NCBI GenBank assembly: GCA_003255025.1 | Contig: QANY01004802.1 | Coordinates: 434,372 to 498,371, forward strand | Length of the DNA stretch: 64,000 bases | Reading direction: 5' to 3' | DNA from: Datisca glomerata | Taxonomy: Eukaryota; Streptophyta; Magnoliopsida; Cucurbitales; Datiscaceae | Shown: one piece after another, positions 55,078 to 64,000 of the stretch | Layout of the letters: each line of letters opens with the position of its first letter | How positions within the stretch are numbered: the stretch's first letter is position 1 | Notes under the pieces: model-generated | Seen by the model: the letters and a program-made list of their open reading frames with translations, nothing else | Databases searched by the model: none | What the model was told of the DNA's origin: nothing | Translations under genes and position numbers: made by a program

Positions 55078-57352
55078 CTAATAATGTTCATGTGGAAGAG
55101 AATTGAACTGTGGCTTAAAACACTCGGACAGCATTGATGAGCGGTAATAATGTTCAATGAATTGCAAACTGTCGATACGAGCATGTGCGCATACAACTAG
55201 CAAATGGGGGCATAGGAGGCCAAATGATTGCAACTTGTTCAAGTACATGTTCGTTCCCTTAAATTCACATAATGTATGTTTTGTCCTGTGTACATGTGAT
55301 TCGGTGCTGACCAGTGAGAACCTCAAACCTCTCATTAGCACGGTAAAAATTTGTGATCTGATGTGAACTAGCCCTGGCTTCCCAAGTTTTCATCTTTTCA
55401 ACAGCATATGCACTAAACTGTAAACACTTCACCTCGTAGTAAAGCATCTTTAGCTTCACTTCTCCACTTTTCAAATCAATTCACAGTATGATAAATGTAA
55501 GCTCAACCAAAGCCGTAGCAGGTAACATGTGAGCTCCCTTGAGTACACCGTTAATGCATTCTGCAACGTTTGTTGTCATCCATCATCGAATGCTTGAGTC
55601 CATTTTTCCTTTTCAATAGTATCAAAGAAGTGCACACACTGACTATTTATTTTCTTCATTTCATCCATGCAGAGTTCAAACTTTTTTTGCTTATGTTGCA
55701 TTCCCGCTCTAAAGACTACATTTTTCATAGCCTTGTTCTTGTATTTGTCATTAAAGTTACTCGCAACATGCTTCAAACAATATTGATGATGGGCTAATGG
55801 TTCTAACTACCAAAGTTTTTGATTATTTACTGTAACGTTTATATAGCATGTCGGTCAGAAATTAACACTAGTCTCTCCCTCTACGTATTGTAACACCTCA
55901 AGCAATACAAAAACCATGACCAAACTATCTATGATTTTCTCATCAACTATAGCGTAAGCAATTGGAAAGATACATCCAGTTGAATCAACTGACGTGGCAA
56001 TCAACAACTTATCCTTATACTTTCCTTATAAAAATGTTTTGAATGATGGGTTTACAATATTTGAAACTCTCTATAGCAGCACCAAAAGATCAGAACACAT
56101 ATCTGAACATCACATTACCTGGTTCATCGATGTTATGTTTTTCCATTGAACTACAGTCCCAAGATTTGATTTCACAAGCATATTCAAGCATATTTCTAGT
56201 TGTTGGTAAGATTGATCGCAATCACCACACACTTTAACAAATGCTTTTCGTTTATCTTCCAAGACCTTTCTATAATGCACATCATATCTAAATTTATCTT
56301 TCACCATCTAATGAAGTGTTGTAATAGATGTAGTTGGATCCCGTTTCACGACACCTTGCAACTCTCCCGCAATCAATGTTGAGTTTAACTATAAATGGTC
56401 TTGTGATAATCTTACATAGACATATGTGTGAGGCCCGATGTATTGGGTTATTTCAAATATATTATGTACTTTTCGACGACATGCACAGACTCTCCATTGA
56501 CAACCTTTGCCAGACTTCTTGCATTTTATAACCCAAAGGTTTGGCAATGACTCTACCACACCAAAATGTTGATGTCTGAGTAACGAGTATCTTTTCAAAA
56601 CATACTTACGGTCTGCCTTACTCACAAAATGTAAACCTTTATATAATTCATTTATCTCATTCCATATCCGAGTACATTAGATGACTATCTGATCGAGCTT
56701 TGCATTTATGGCATCTCAATCCAAGTGAGCAAGGATAAGTGAAGAGGGTTCATGCTCGAGTATTTCAGCTAAGGGGTTCATATCATCATCATCCTCTTTA
56801 ACCTGATCATCTTCATCAATGTCATCATTACAAACACCTACCTCTTCAGACTCTATCAAGAAGAAGCTATGTGGAGGGCTAGATGGATTCACATGGAAAG
56901 TATAAGTATGTGCATCTTCATGTGGCAAAGAACTACTAGGTACATTTTCTTGGACTGTTGGGTACGATTCATTTTCATAAAATAGAGAAATTGTTGCATT
57001 ATCATGTAACTCAAGTCCACACTTATTGTCATCATACAAGTTTATGCTAGGACCTCCTACATCTCTAACATTTTTTGCTAAATATGACTCAATTGTATTT
57101 AACGAAAGAAATTGAAGGATAGTAGTAAACATCATATGTGCATCGTTATTATTCCGTATCGAAAATTCCACATAGTTGAATGACCCAACATCAAGAGTAA
57201 GTAGATATTATCGATAAACTATGTCCAAGTTCTAATGTAGACAGTCAATTGACAAGACTTCATATAAGGTATTATAGAGCTTGCCAAAAGTAAACTCCTT
57301 ATGAATTACAATTCTCCTAATTGAAGGTTGATCATAAGAAACTCCATTTACA
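55078..57352 (-). pseudogene. MuDR-type MULE transposase B, broken
   Basis: Minus-strand fragments in order: NNNDAHMMFTTILQF (about 57155), YLAKNVRDVGGPSINLYDDN and an acidic linker to HLD (57171-56716); SKADRKYVLKRYSLLRHQHF, CQWRVCACRRKVHNIFEITQ, YIGPHTYVYVRLSQD (56625-56389); KVCGDCDQSYQQLEICLNML (about 56235-56180); MKHVASNFNDKYKNKAMKNV to the EKEKWTQAFD region (55776-55576); VEKMKTWEARASSHQ (about 55410-55360); a SWIM finger in which CxC became MYL; and HARIDSLQFIEHYYR (55185-55140). The start (MGERSMIVLCY-like) lies beyond the CACTA insertion near 60820. Stops and frameshifts throughout; inactive. Better preserved than copy A in the N-terminal half. Confidence 0.85.
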
Positions 57353-57501
57353 CACTACTACAATTTTCACCTTAGATGACGGTGAAAATCCGTCATTATA
57401 ACTCTATAATGACGATTGACTGCATGTCATCTATCGGGCTGTCATCTTAACTATTTTTCAACAAAAACAGTCATAATAGGATGCCGCAAAAATTAAATGC
57501 A

Positions 57502-57665
57502 TGACGGGGAATCCCCGTCATCATAGGTGCCGCGAAAACCAATTCGATGATGGGGAATCCCTGTCATTGTAGGTTCCGTCAAAAACCATTAGATGATGGT
57601 GAATCCCATCATCATAGGTGCTGCCAAAAGTATTTAGATGACGGGAAATTCCCGTCATCTAATGT
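57502..57665. repeat. Subterminal palindromic repeats of the CACTA element
   Basis: TGACGGGGAATCCCCGTCA at 57502-57520 is a perfect palindrome. Weaker copies follow near 57550, 57597 and 57640, each spaced by a TAGGTGCCG(C/T)-like linker. Such arrays are usually transposase binding sites in this superfamily. Confidence 0.75.
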
Positions 57666-57912
57666 ATAAAATATTTTTTTTTAAAAACTGTCATGGAAAG
57701 GAAAAAATGCATTTCCGTGACAACTTTTTTCATTTAATTATCTTAAAGGGAAAACTTTAACAGGATTTGCTTTCTTAAATCCTCAAATTATTTGGATGTA
57801 AAAATTATTTAGCCTTAACAAAATAAAAAAAAAACCCTAACCAATTTATGAAAGAACAGATTCCAGGTTTAACCACAAGCTGTAGAAGATGAAGTTGCAA
57901 TTTCAAGCTTGC

Positions 57913-59548
57913 CTTGAAAATGCAAGCTTGGGGCTTTATATCGTTCTGGATCCCATCCCGATCAACTACGTTAAATGTAATCATGATGGGAACTTTTGCT
58001 GCTGACTGCAAGGGTTTTCCACTATCTACCTGAATACCCCCTCACAAGCTTGTTTGGTGTAGTTGGTAGATAGAGATCTTCTCCCCCCAATGCAATTTTC
58101 TCCAACTCCATGTGCAAGAAGTTTTAATCAATTTCAACTGTTCTTTTATGGGAAACGAAGATTTTTTTTTTAAAAGTTCCACCAAGATCAGAAAAGCAAA
58201 ACAAAAAGAGAAATACAACCAGATTACAACCATAAATGATTCCAATTAACAAGAAAAGAAGATCAATGGACGCCCTTAAAAAGTTCTAATTTTAATCAAC
58301 TTAAACTAATTGTTGAAAATGCAGACTGCTTCTGCATTAGAAATTTTCCTCCTGATACTGGCCCGTGGTTCTTCCTTAGGAAGTTTATAGAGGACACCAT
58401 ATATAGAAGTAACTTTGTCAAAGAAATCAAACTCTCTTCGAAACAAGTCAAGTGCCTTGGGAGAGAAACCCTCAATAATATGCTGCTTAACAATTGGCAA
58501 CAAAGCTTGGAATGATGTATTCTTAAAGACAATATTTATATGGGGTTATTGAGCCTGGAATCAACCATGCAGATGCGTTGAAAATTTGAACCATATTATT
58601 TAGATGAAATTTTTATGATATTTAGAAATACAAAAACCATGCATGCATATAAGTTTCTCATTTCATCAGTAAAAATGTACTTTATAAGCCAAAAAGTATT
58701 TTGTTTTGTATTGGCTTTAACCCAAATATATCGATGCCTGGAAAACCCCAAATACACATCAGGAAATTTAATGTAAACTATATCATGGTGATTGGTAATC
58801 ATCCTCGACTACATGCTTAGTTCTTACAAAACCGCGTCCACCATCCAGAACGCCATATATTGTCCTAAGTTGCCACTATCTGGCAGCAAAGGAGAAAGAG
58901 ATTTGATTAGGCGTTCTCCCCATCCTAATCTTTTGTACGCATGTATGGGTCACATCCATTTGCTTGACAATACTTTCTATGCCGCGGTGGTATAATGATA
59001 CCAAAGGTAGTGGTATAAATCAACATTGGCATTGCACTAAGAAGTTTCACAGCAGGCTAAATGGAATATTGCTAATAGACTGCATAACAAAAGAAAAAAA
59101 ATAGTACTAATAAATTTCAAACGTACCTTCCCAGAACCGGTATCCTTCCCTGATTCTTCTTCAAAAGTCTCACCCTGCCAGTCATAAACTCATCACTATC
59201 ATGTAAACAGAAAAATTGTGACAGTTCTATTTTTCAATCAGTAGAAAGAATTATTACACAGATGAGAGCAAATAAAACCACAGTTGTAATGCTTTCACAA
59301 TATTTCCAAAAACAAATAAGACAAGGGAAGAAAGGAATAGATTTATGTCAGGCATGAGTCTCATGGTTACATTGCCGGGAAAGGAAAATGCTCTGTTCAG
59401 CTCTCTTCAGCTGTAGAAAGCAAAAATATATGGCTGCATCAGTAAGTATTTCCACCTAAGGAATATAAACCTGAAGATGCCAGATCGGAATATGAGCAAA
59501 TATGTCGCTTCTTTGAGTTGCTCTTAGCAAATATCCTTCTACTAGCTT
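57913..59548 (-). pseudogene. Captured PI4-kinase alpha (PI4KA/PI4Kalpha1-like) fragment, four exons
   Basis: Minus-strand exons with introns kept: 59548-59471 (KLVEGYLLRATQRSDIFAHI plus PIWHLQ); 59174-59127 (GETFEEESGKDTGSGK); 58521 to about 58335 (LLPIVKQHIIEGFSPKALDL, REFDFFDKVTS, YKLPKEE); about 58110-57913 (LEKIALGGEDLYLPTTPNKL, then AAKVPIMITFNVVDRDG and KPQACIFK). These follow in order the region of PI4-kinase type III alpha just before and into the kinase domain. That enzyme makes PI4P at the plasma membrane. Exon 1 and 2 edges fit AG/GT sites. Exon 3 seems to have lost its donor, exon 4 ends at GC, and one extra G before the VDSG part shifts the frame. The kinase catalytic residues lie downstream and are not captured. 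The retained introns mean genomic DNA was copied, not mRNA. Confidence 0.85.
58780..59000. other. Less AT-rich segment in the third captured intron region
   Basis: A plus-strand frame of 67 codons covers it. The composition differs from the surrounding intron (CCGCGTCCACCATCCAGAAC, GGCGTTCTCCCCATCC). It could be an inserted scrap of other DNA. I could not assign it. Confidence 0.3.
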
Positions 59549-59805
59549 CTGCAAATAGAAGAAAGCATCACAATATAAATACATAAACAATGCAATTCGA
59601 TATACAAAACCAATCAGGTATGAGGGGGTGAATCAAGCCTCAATCACAGTGAAAATACACAATCTAAGTTCAGCTAACCAGTGTCTCCAACATTAATGCT
59701 GGTTCTTGGCATCGGCAGGTGCAGGACAACATCAACTCAATTAGTCTAAGAATATAATTTTCATTTAGTTTAATCTAGAACCATGGATCTAAATAAAATC
59801 AGAAC

Positions 59806-60240
59806 TAAATCATATCCAAATCCTATCTAAACCAACTAAATCATATCCAAATCCTATCTAAACCAACTAAATCAACTATAATCAGAACTAAATAAGTATT
59901 ACAAAGATCTAAAAAACTAAATCAGAACTAATAAGTATTACGCAGATCTAGAATTCTATCTCAAGCGTCAAGGCATCGAGGCGTTGAGGGGTTGGAGGCG
60001 TCGAGGCGTCGAGATGTTATGATTTACGTTTAGGCGTCACTCTCCTCTAAGAAATAATGCATGCATCAATGGATAGAAGGAAGGCGTGAGCTATTCTAGA
60101 TCTGGACAGAATGAAGTCGTGCGCTGGGAGAGGTGCTCTGAAACTATCGCCATTGAAGTGAGGGCATGGAGCTTCTCTGGACTAGATCTGGATAGAATGA
60201 GGATGTGGGAGGAGGTATGAACTTATCATCATCGAAGTGT
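59806..60240. repeat. Short tandem repeats in the right part of the CACTA element
   Basis: A 31-base unit with CATATCCAAATCCTATC is repeated twice at 59809-59875, and GAGGCGTCGAGGCGTCGAG-type repeats occur near 59966-60013. AGATCTGGA(C/T)AGAATGA recurs at 60100 and 60185. No coding content. Confidence 0.6.
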
Positions 60241-61239
60241 AGGCGTCGAGCTCGAGCTATTATGAAGAAATGAAGAAAAGAATGAGAAAGGGAAAAGACT
60301 ATCTAGGATTCGAGGTTGAGGGTTTGCGCTCGTGAAGAACGTGAAGGACGGAAGAAGGAAAAAGAAGGATTCTTAGGTACGCTAACTTCATGTCTGAATA
60401 GAAGCTGGTAGGGCATTTGTGAGAAATTCTAGTTTCGATTGAGAGAGAAAGCGAGAGGGATAAAGAGAGTAACCAGACACAGTCGTCGAGAAGATAAAAA
60501 TGACAAAGTAAAAGTAAAATTAGGTTTAGATTGATCATATAGTGTGGCATTTTCATAAATAAATGAACTTGAAAGTAAATAGTAGAGTGTTTTACACCAT
60601 AAAAAAATGACAAGTTTTGTTTCCACTGTCATAATAAGACATTTATGACAGCTAATTTTTGAGCTGTCATCTTACTCGAATTACCCCACCCCACACTGTT
60701 GTTCTTTGACAGATTTTAGAGAGTTGTCAATGTATCAAAGATGTGACTGTCATCTAAAGCCAAAATTGTAATAGTGAGTCAAGTAACATAAAACTATCAT
60801 AGATCTTTCCCCCACTTGTCAACATACTAACCAATACACCATAATTTCAGAACTAGATATACAATTCAACAATAAATCTACAAATTCAAATTTGATAACT
60901 ACAATTCCATAACATATCAACACATTCATAAATAAAAATTTACAAATTGAGAGGTTTAATTAACATATAATTGAGAAAATTCATCTAAAATTTAAGAAAC
61001 CAAAACACATTTATGACTATAATTGAAATCTAGGGTTTAAGAAATACAATGAGAGAGAGAGAGAGATATTACAAACTTGATAGAATATATCATACAACAT
61101 TCATAAAAAATGAACAATTTCAATATTTGAAAAATAAATTTAAGATATCAAACGAATTAGAAATATACCTAGGATTTGAGAAGTTCTTACTTGCAATTTG
61201 AGAGACTGATAAATTTTTATGTGAATGAGAGTGATATAA

Positions 61240-61710
61240 GAGTGAGAGAGGGTTAATGTCGGTGAAATGGCGGTCAACTCTGGTGAAATGAGCGGCAAAC
61301 GGCGGTGGGGGAAGGGAATGCTTCGGTCTTCGAAGGAGGAAGGGAGAAGTGAGAAAAAAAATTGGTTCTGTCTTCACTTGAAATCGTTGATTGTGATTTT
61401 AAATGGGGCTAAGAGAAGTCATCTTTTGTAAAGACGACTTCATTAAACATTGTGTTCTCTGCAAAAATTGACTTCAAGTTTTAGTTAAAGTTGAAGTCGT
61501 CTTTTACAAAGACGACTTACACTTTTATTAAGTCATCTTTGCAAAAGATGACTTCCCACGTGGCTTCACATAGGCCACGTCGAACGCGAAGTCTTCTTTA
61601 CAAAAAATAATTTCGTCTTACCTATCCAAAAGTGTCTTACTTTTAGAATTAGTTTTAAAAGTAGCGTATTTTAATTATTTTTTAAACTACAGTATTGTTA
61701 TCAAAAATCC
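61240..61710 (-). repeat. Terminal repeat of MULE copy B
   Basis: Inverse of 49349-49800, with the same (A/G)AAGTCGTCTTT(T/G)(A/C)AAAGACGACTT palindromes. Ends GGATTTTTGATAA when read from the right. Confidence 0.8.
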
Positions 61711-61849
61711 AGGAAACCCATGAGATTGAACTGCATTTACGAACCTTTCAATGCCTTCAAATCCTTTTGTTCGTTAGAGCCTCAAAATTGGCTTTTTCAA
61801 TCTTTCGAAGTAGTCAATATCGATTCTGCGTGGCCGTTTGGGAGAAAGA

Positions 61850-62010
61850 AAATATCGATCCCCTTTGATTTGCGATAAGAATCAATAAAACTCACGAACA
61901 ATTATATTTTACACTTTCACGAGCGGTTTCAATGGGAAAAACAAGGTTTTAGTTGGATTAAAGGATGCCGCATGATGATAAAATGTATTTTACCAGAAAA
62001 TAATGTACAC
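61850..62010 (+). pseudogene. Second fragment of the Helitron/PIF1-like helicase tail
   Basis: FAIRINKTHEQLYFTLSRAV at about 61875-61930 is the same C-terminal helicase block as at 3340-3400, with further substitutions (AMTINKAQG has become AIRINKTHE). Only the last motif is retained. Confidence 0.65.
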
Positions 62011-62545
62011 AAAATACTTAATTAAATTATTGGAATGTTCTTGTCAATTTTAAATAGGTCATTAAATATTTTAGTTAGCCAAAAAACTAAAACGTGCAAC
62101 GCTGGTGAAAAACATCTAGTAACAATTAAAAGATTTCTCTAAAAGAGTAAATACATGAACAAAACCTATATTACAACAAAATATACCCTCACTTGCCACT
62201 ATTTCACACATATACTCCAATCTAAATTAGGATTTCAAATTTTAACATTCTATTTATTATTGCACTTTGAACGTAATGTAAAGATGTCACATTATGCAGT
62301 TATTTTTTCTAATTACACAGTTCGTTTGCTGGTAATATTTTAGATATATCTATTTGAATGTGAAGTAAGAATTTCACCTTAAATGAGTTATCATTAATTA
62401 ACCAGGATTTATCTCATGGTGTATGTGTTAAGCCGTAACATGATGATGCAAAATTCTCAAACGTTCACTGCCAGAAACAGGGATTTAGGGAGACTTTTAG
62501 CGACGAAAATAAATTCATCGCTAGAAGTCTATTTTAGCAAACATA
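61905..62545. repeat. Dispersed repeat, copy 2 (partner of 3380-4002)
   Basis: Follows the helicase fragment exactly as in copy 1, same orientation. It continues past the point where copy 1 is cut by a MULE fragment (after CATATTAG at 62550), showing the uninterrupted sequence. Confidence 0.75.
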
Positions 62546-62600
62546 TTAGTGGTTTGGTCGCTAAAAGACAAAACTCGCAAAGTCATTTTAATTCATCACA
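62466..62600 (+). mobile_element. CACTA-type terminus
   Basis: CACTGCCAGAAACAGGGATT, then AGCGACGAAAATAAATTCAT and TCGCT (a palindrome), then TTGGTCGCTAAAAGAC. Typical of a CACTA end with AGCGACG subterminal repeats. The other end is not in the window. Confidence 0.45.
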
Positions 62601-64000
62601 CAATAGTTTCCCCTTAGAAAAACGTGTGCACGAGAAACTTTTTTGAGGCTTTGTTGACGAGATAATATATTGGTCGGTAAAAGAATATCTTTTAGGGGTC
62701 GTTTGATAGTGTTCATGTTAAATTTATTTTTCAGTATTTTTTTATATTTTTTATAAGTATTCTCATTTATAATGGTAAAGTTATTTAGTCTGGTAAAATA
62801 ATAATCTCACATTACTTTCTCTCAAAAATTCACTTTACCAAATGATTTTCTCATCTTACAACGCATCTACACATTTTTCAAAATAATTTTTACTTTCTTA
62901 AATCCCCATGAAAATATCATTATTTGTTTCAACACATCCGTACATTTTTTAACATAACTTTTACTTTCCCAAATCCCTATAAAAATACTATTATTTGTTT
63001 CAATTATTCATACTTGATTTTGATATTTTATTTTTTCAAGACCAAAGTTTCACAAAAGTGTCGTAAAATATTTCGATCCTGTTGGAACTGAAATAGTCCT
63101 TATACCAAATTTTGAGATTTTTTCGTCCATTTTGACTCGTCCGCCAACTTATCTTGAGGCCGTCTCGTGAAATTAAGATATGCACGTTAATAAAAACGAA
63201 TAAAATAAAATATTAAGTTTGAATTAAGGATAGATAAACTCTTCATATAACAAAGTATATAATCTAAATGATTAGAATACATGTTAATAATATCAAATAT
63301 TTTTTTGAAACTAAAATTAGTTTCTTCCCTAAAATAAATATTATTCATAAACTATCAATATTTAAAAAATATTAAATTTATAAAAGAGAATATAATTGGA
63401 TTGTTTATTACGTCTCATTTTTTGTGTGGAGGACCGGATCCGTCAGACGAAACCATGAATTGGGAGTCCCTCAATCATTTATATTCATTTTAGATTGTAT
63501 TTAACCAAAATATATAAAAAAAAATTTACATCATTTTTCTGTTTTGTTCCTATGACAGAACAAAAATATTTTTCCCGTTCCTGCCGGAGCAGAATGATAT
63601 TGATAATCATGGTATATATATCTACTGAAAAAAGTACATGTAAAGGAAAAATCGTTATGTAATATTAAATATTTTAATGTGTTAATATAAATTATGATTA
63701 TTTATATCAGATTTATTTTTATAAATAAAAGAAAAAAATTGTATGATAATTAATTTACAATATCACAGAAAATTTAATCAAAGATGGCATAAATTATTAA
63801 TTTTTTTTAATAATTTCTAATAGAGAATCTTTATACAATTTTGTCATGTAATTTTGAATAATTTGTTATTAAATTTATTTATACAGTGTAAGTAAAAATA
63901 TTATTTTAATTTTTAACGTAATAAGAGAAAAATAGTTGATTTAATTTTATTGATGGTTTAATAAAATAGTTAATTAATTAGTACGTAAAATAATGCATAT
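62601..64000. other. AT-rich spacer to the window edge
   Basis: No frame, repeat or regulatory site I can support. CATCCGTACATTTTT-like and ACGCATCTACACATTTTT stretches near 62860 and 62935 form a weak local repeat with AATAATTTTTACTTTC. Confidence 0.4.

Larger units (their letters stand above)
57353..60776. mobile_element. CACTA-type element carrying a PI4-kinase gene fragment
   Basis: The left end begins CACTACTACAATTTTCACC and the reverse complement of the right end begins CACTATTACAATTTTGGC. Subterminal palindromes of the GACGGGGAATCCCCGTC type recur four times between 57500 and 57660, about 50 bases apart, and weaker TGACAG(C/T) versions lie at the right (60640-60760). No transposase is present. 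The centre holds spliced-gene-like exons of PI4Kalpha on the minus strand with introns. The element sits inside MULE B, so it is younger than that insertion. The 3-bp flanks (ACA, AGT) do not match. Confidence 0.8.
55075..61710 (-). mobile_element. MULE copy B, interrupted by a CACTA element
   Basis: Minus-strand relative of copy A: terminal repeat 61240-61710, then the transposase. The transposase is split at 57353-60776 by a later CACTA element. The sequence left of the split (GAATTACAATTCTCCTAATT, GATCATAAGAAACTCC) and right of it (GTAACATAAAACTATCATAG) continue each other when compared with copy A at 50285-50370; about 17 bases present in A are missing at the junction. The 3' end of B is cut off in the last transposase region at about 55075, where A ends. 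No target duplication joins 49340-49348 and 61711-61719. Confidence 0.75.

Noticed and set aside
58792..58995. 67-codon plus-strand frame in the captured PI4K region
   Set aside because: Opposite in strand to the captured gene, and not a recognisable protein.
49340..61719. The whole 49349-61710 interval as one transposed MULE
   Set aside because: The 9-base flanks (TTTATTACG and AGGAAACCC) do not match, and the interior consists of two oppositely oriented transposase genes.
62416..62646. 76-codon frame over the CACTA-type terminus
   Set aside because: Reads across the terminus and its AGCGACG repeats; no coding support.

Overview
The window is nuclear DNA of a flowering plant, most likely a eudicot. 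It is very AT-rich, has no operon-like gene packing, and carries only plant transposon families: Ty1/copia, MULE, CACTA/TNP2, Helitron, LINE and foldback elements. Captured exons match plant wax synthase-like, PI4-kinase alpha and beta'-COP proteins. I see no intact host gene, tRNA, rRNA or CRISPR array. The only long intact reading frame is a copia Gag-Pol of 1450 codons on the minus strand.

Layout. 1-4440: a MULE-type foldback element with a 9-bp target duplication, a CACTA end, a polypyrimidine tract, a broken Helitron/PIF1-like helicase and a MULE fragment. 5418-7054: a Pack-MULE-like element with a perfect 9-bp target duplication, carrying a wax-synthase-like fragment. 7070-16060: a foldback MITE, two tandem duplications (8955-10803 and 12895-13990), LTR-like relics and AT-rich spacer. 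16066-17010: a tiny copia-derived TRIM-like element. 18970-29167: a decayed copia element whose 3' LTR was split by a nearly new copia element (19165-24101) and whose interior received a GC-rich foldback element. 31563 onward: a CACTA-type end next to a beta'-COP exon fragment. 33632-38776: a decayed copia on the plus strand, followed by a LINE ORF1 fragment. 39490-41060: an inverted copy of the 8955 repeat, a non-autonomous Helitron and a copia RT scrap. 41440-46391: a CACTA element with a broken TNP2-type transposase. 48152-48179: a Helitron 3' end. 49349-61710: two related MULEs facing each other tail to tail. The left one carries a plant mobile domain (PMD) gene, and the right one is interrupted by a CACTA element that holds four exons of a PI4Kalpha-like gene. 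61711-64000: a second copy of the helicase tail and its downstream repeat, then AT-rich spacer.

How the parts relate. This is a transposon graveyard with at least one recent arrival. The 320-bp LTRs of the nested copia differ at one position that I can see, so it is young, structurally complete and possibly still active. Three different DNA transposons seem to hold host-gene fragments (wax synthase-like, PI4Kalpha, beta'-COP). Two of these sit in or beside CACTA-type elements sharing palindromic GACGGGGAATCCCCGTC-like subterminal repeats. Most domain names rest on recognising motifs by eye; no database search was run.
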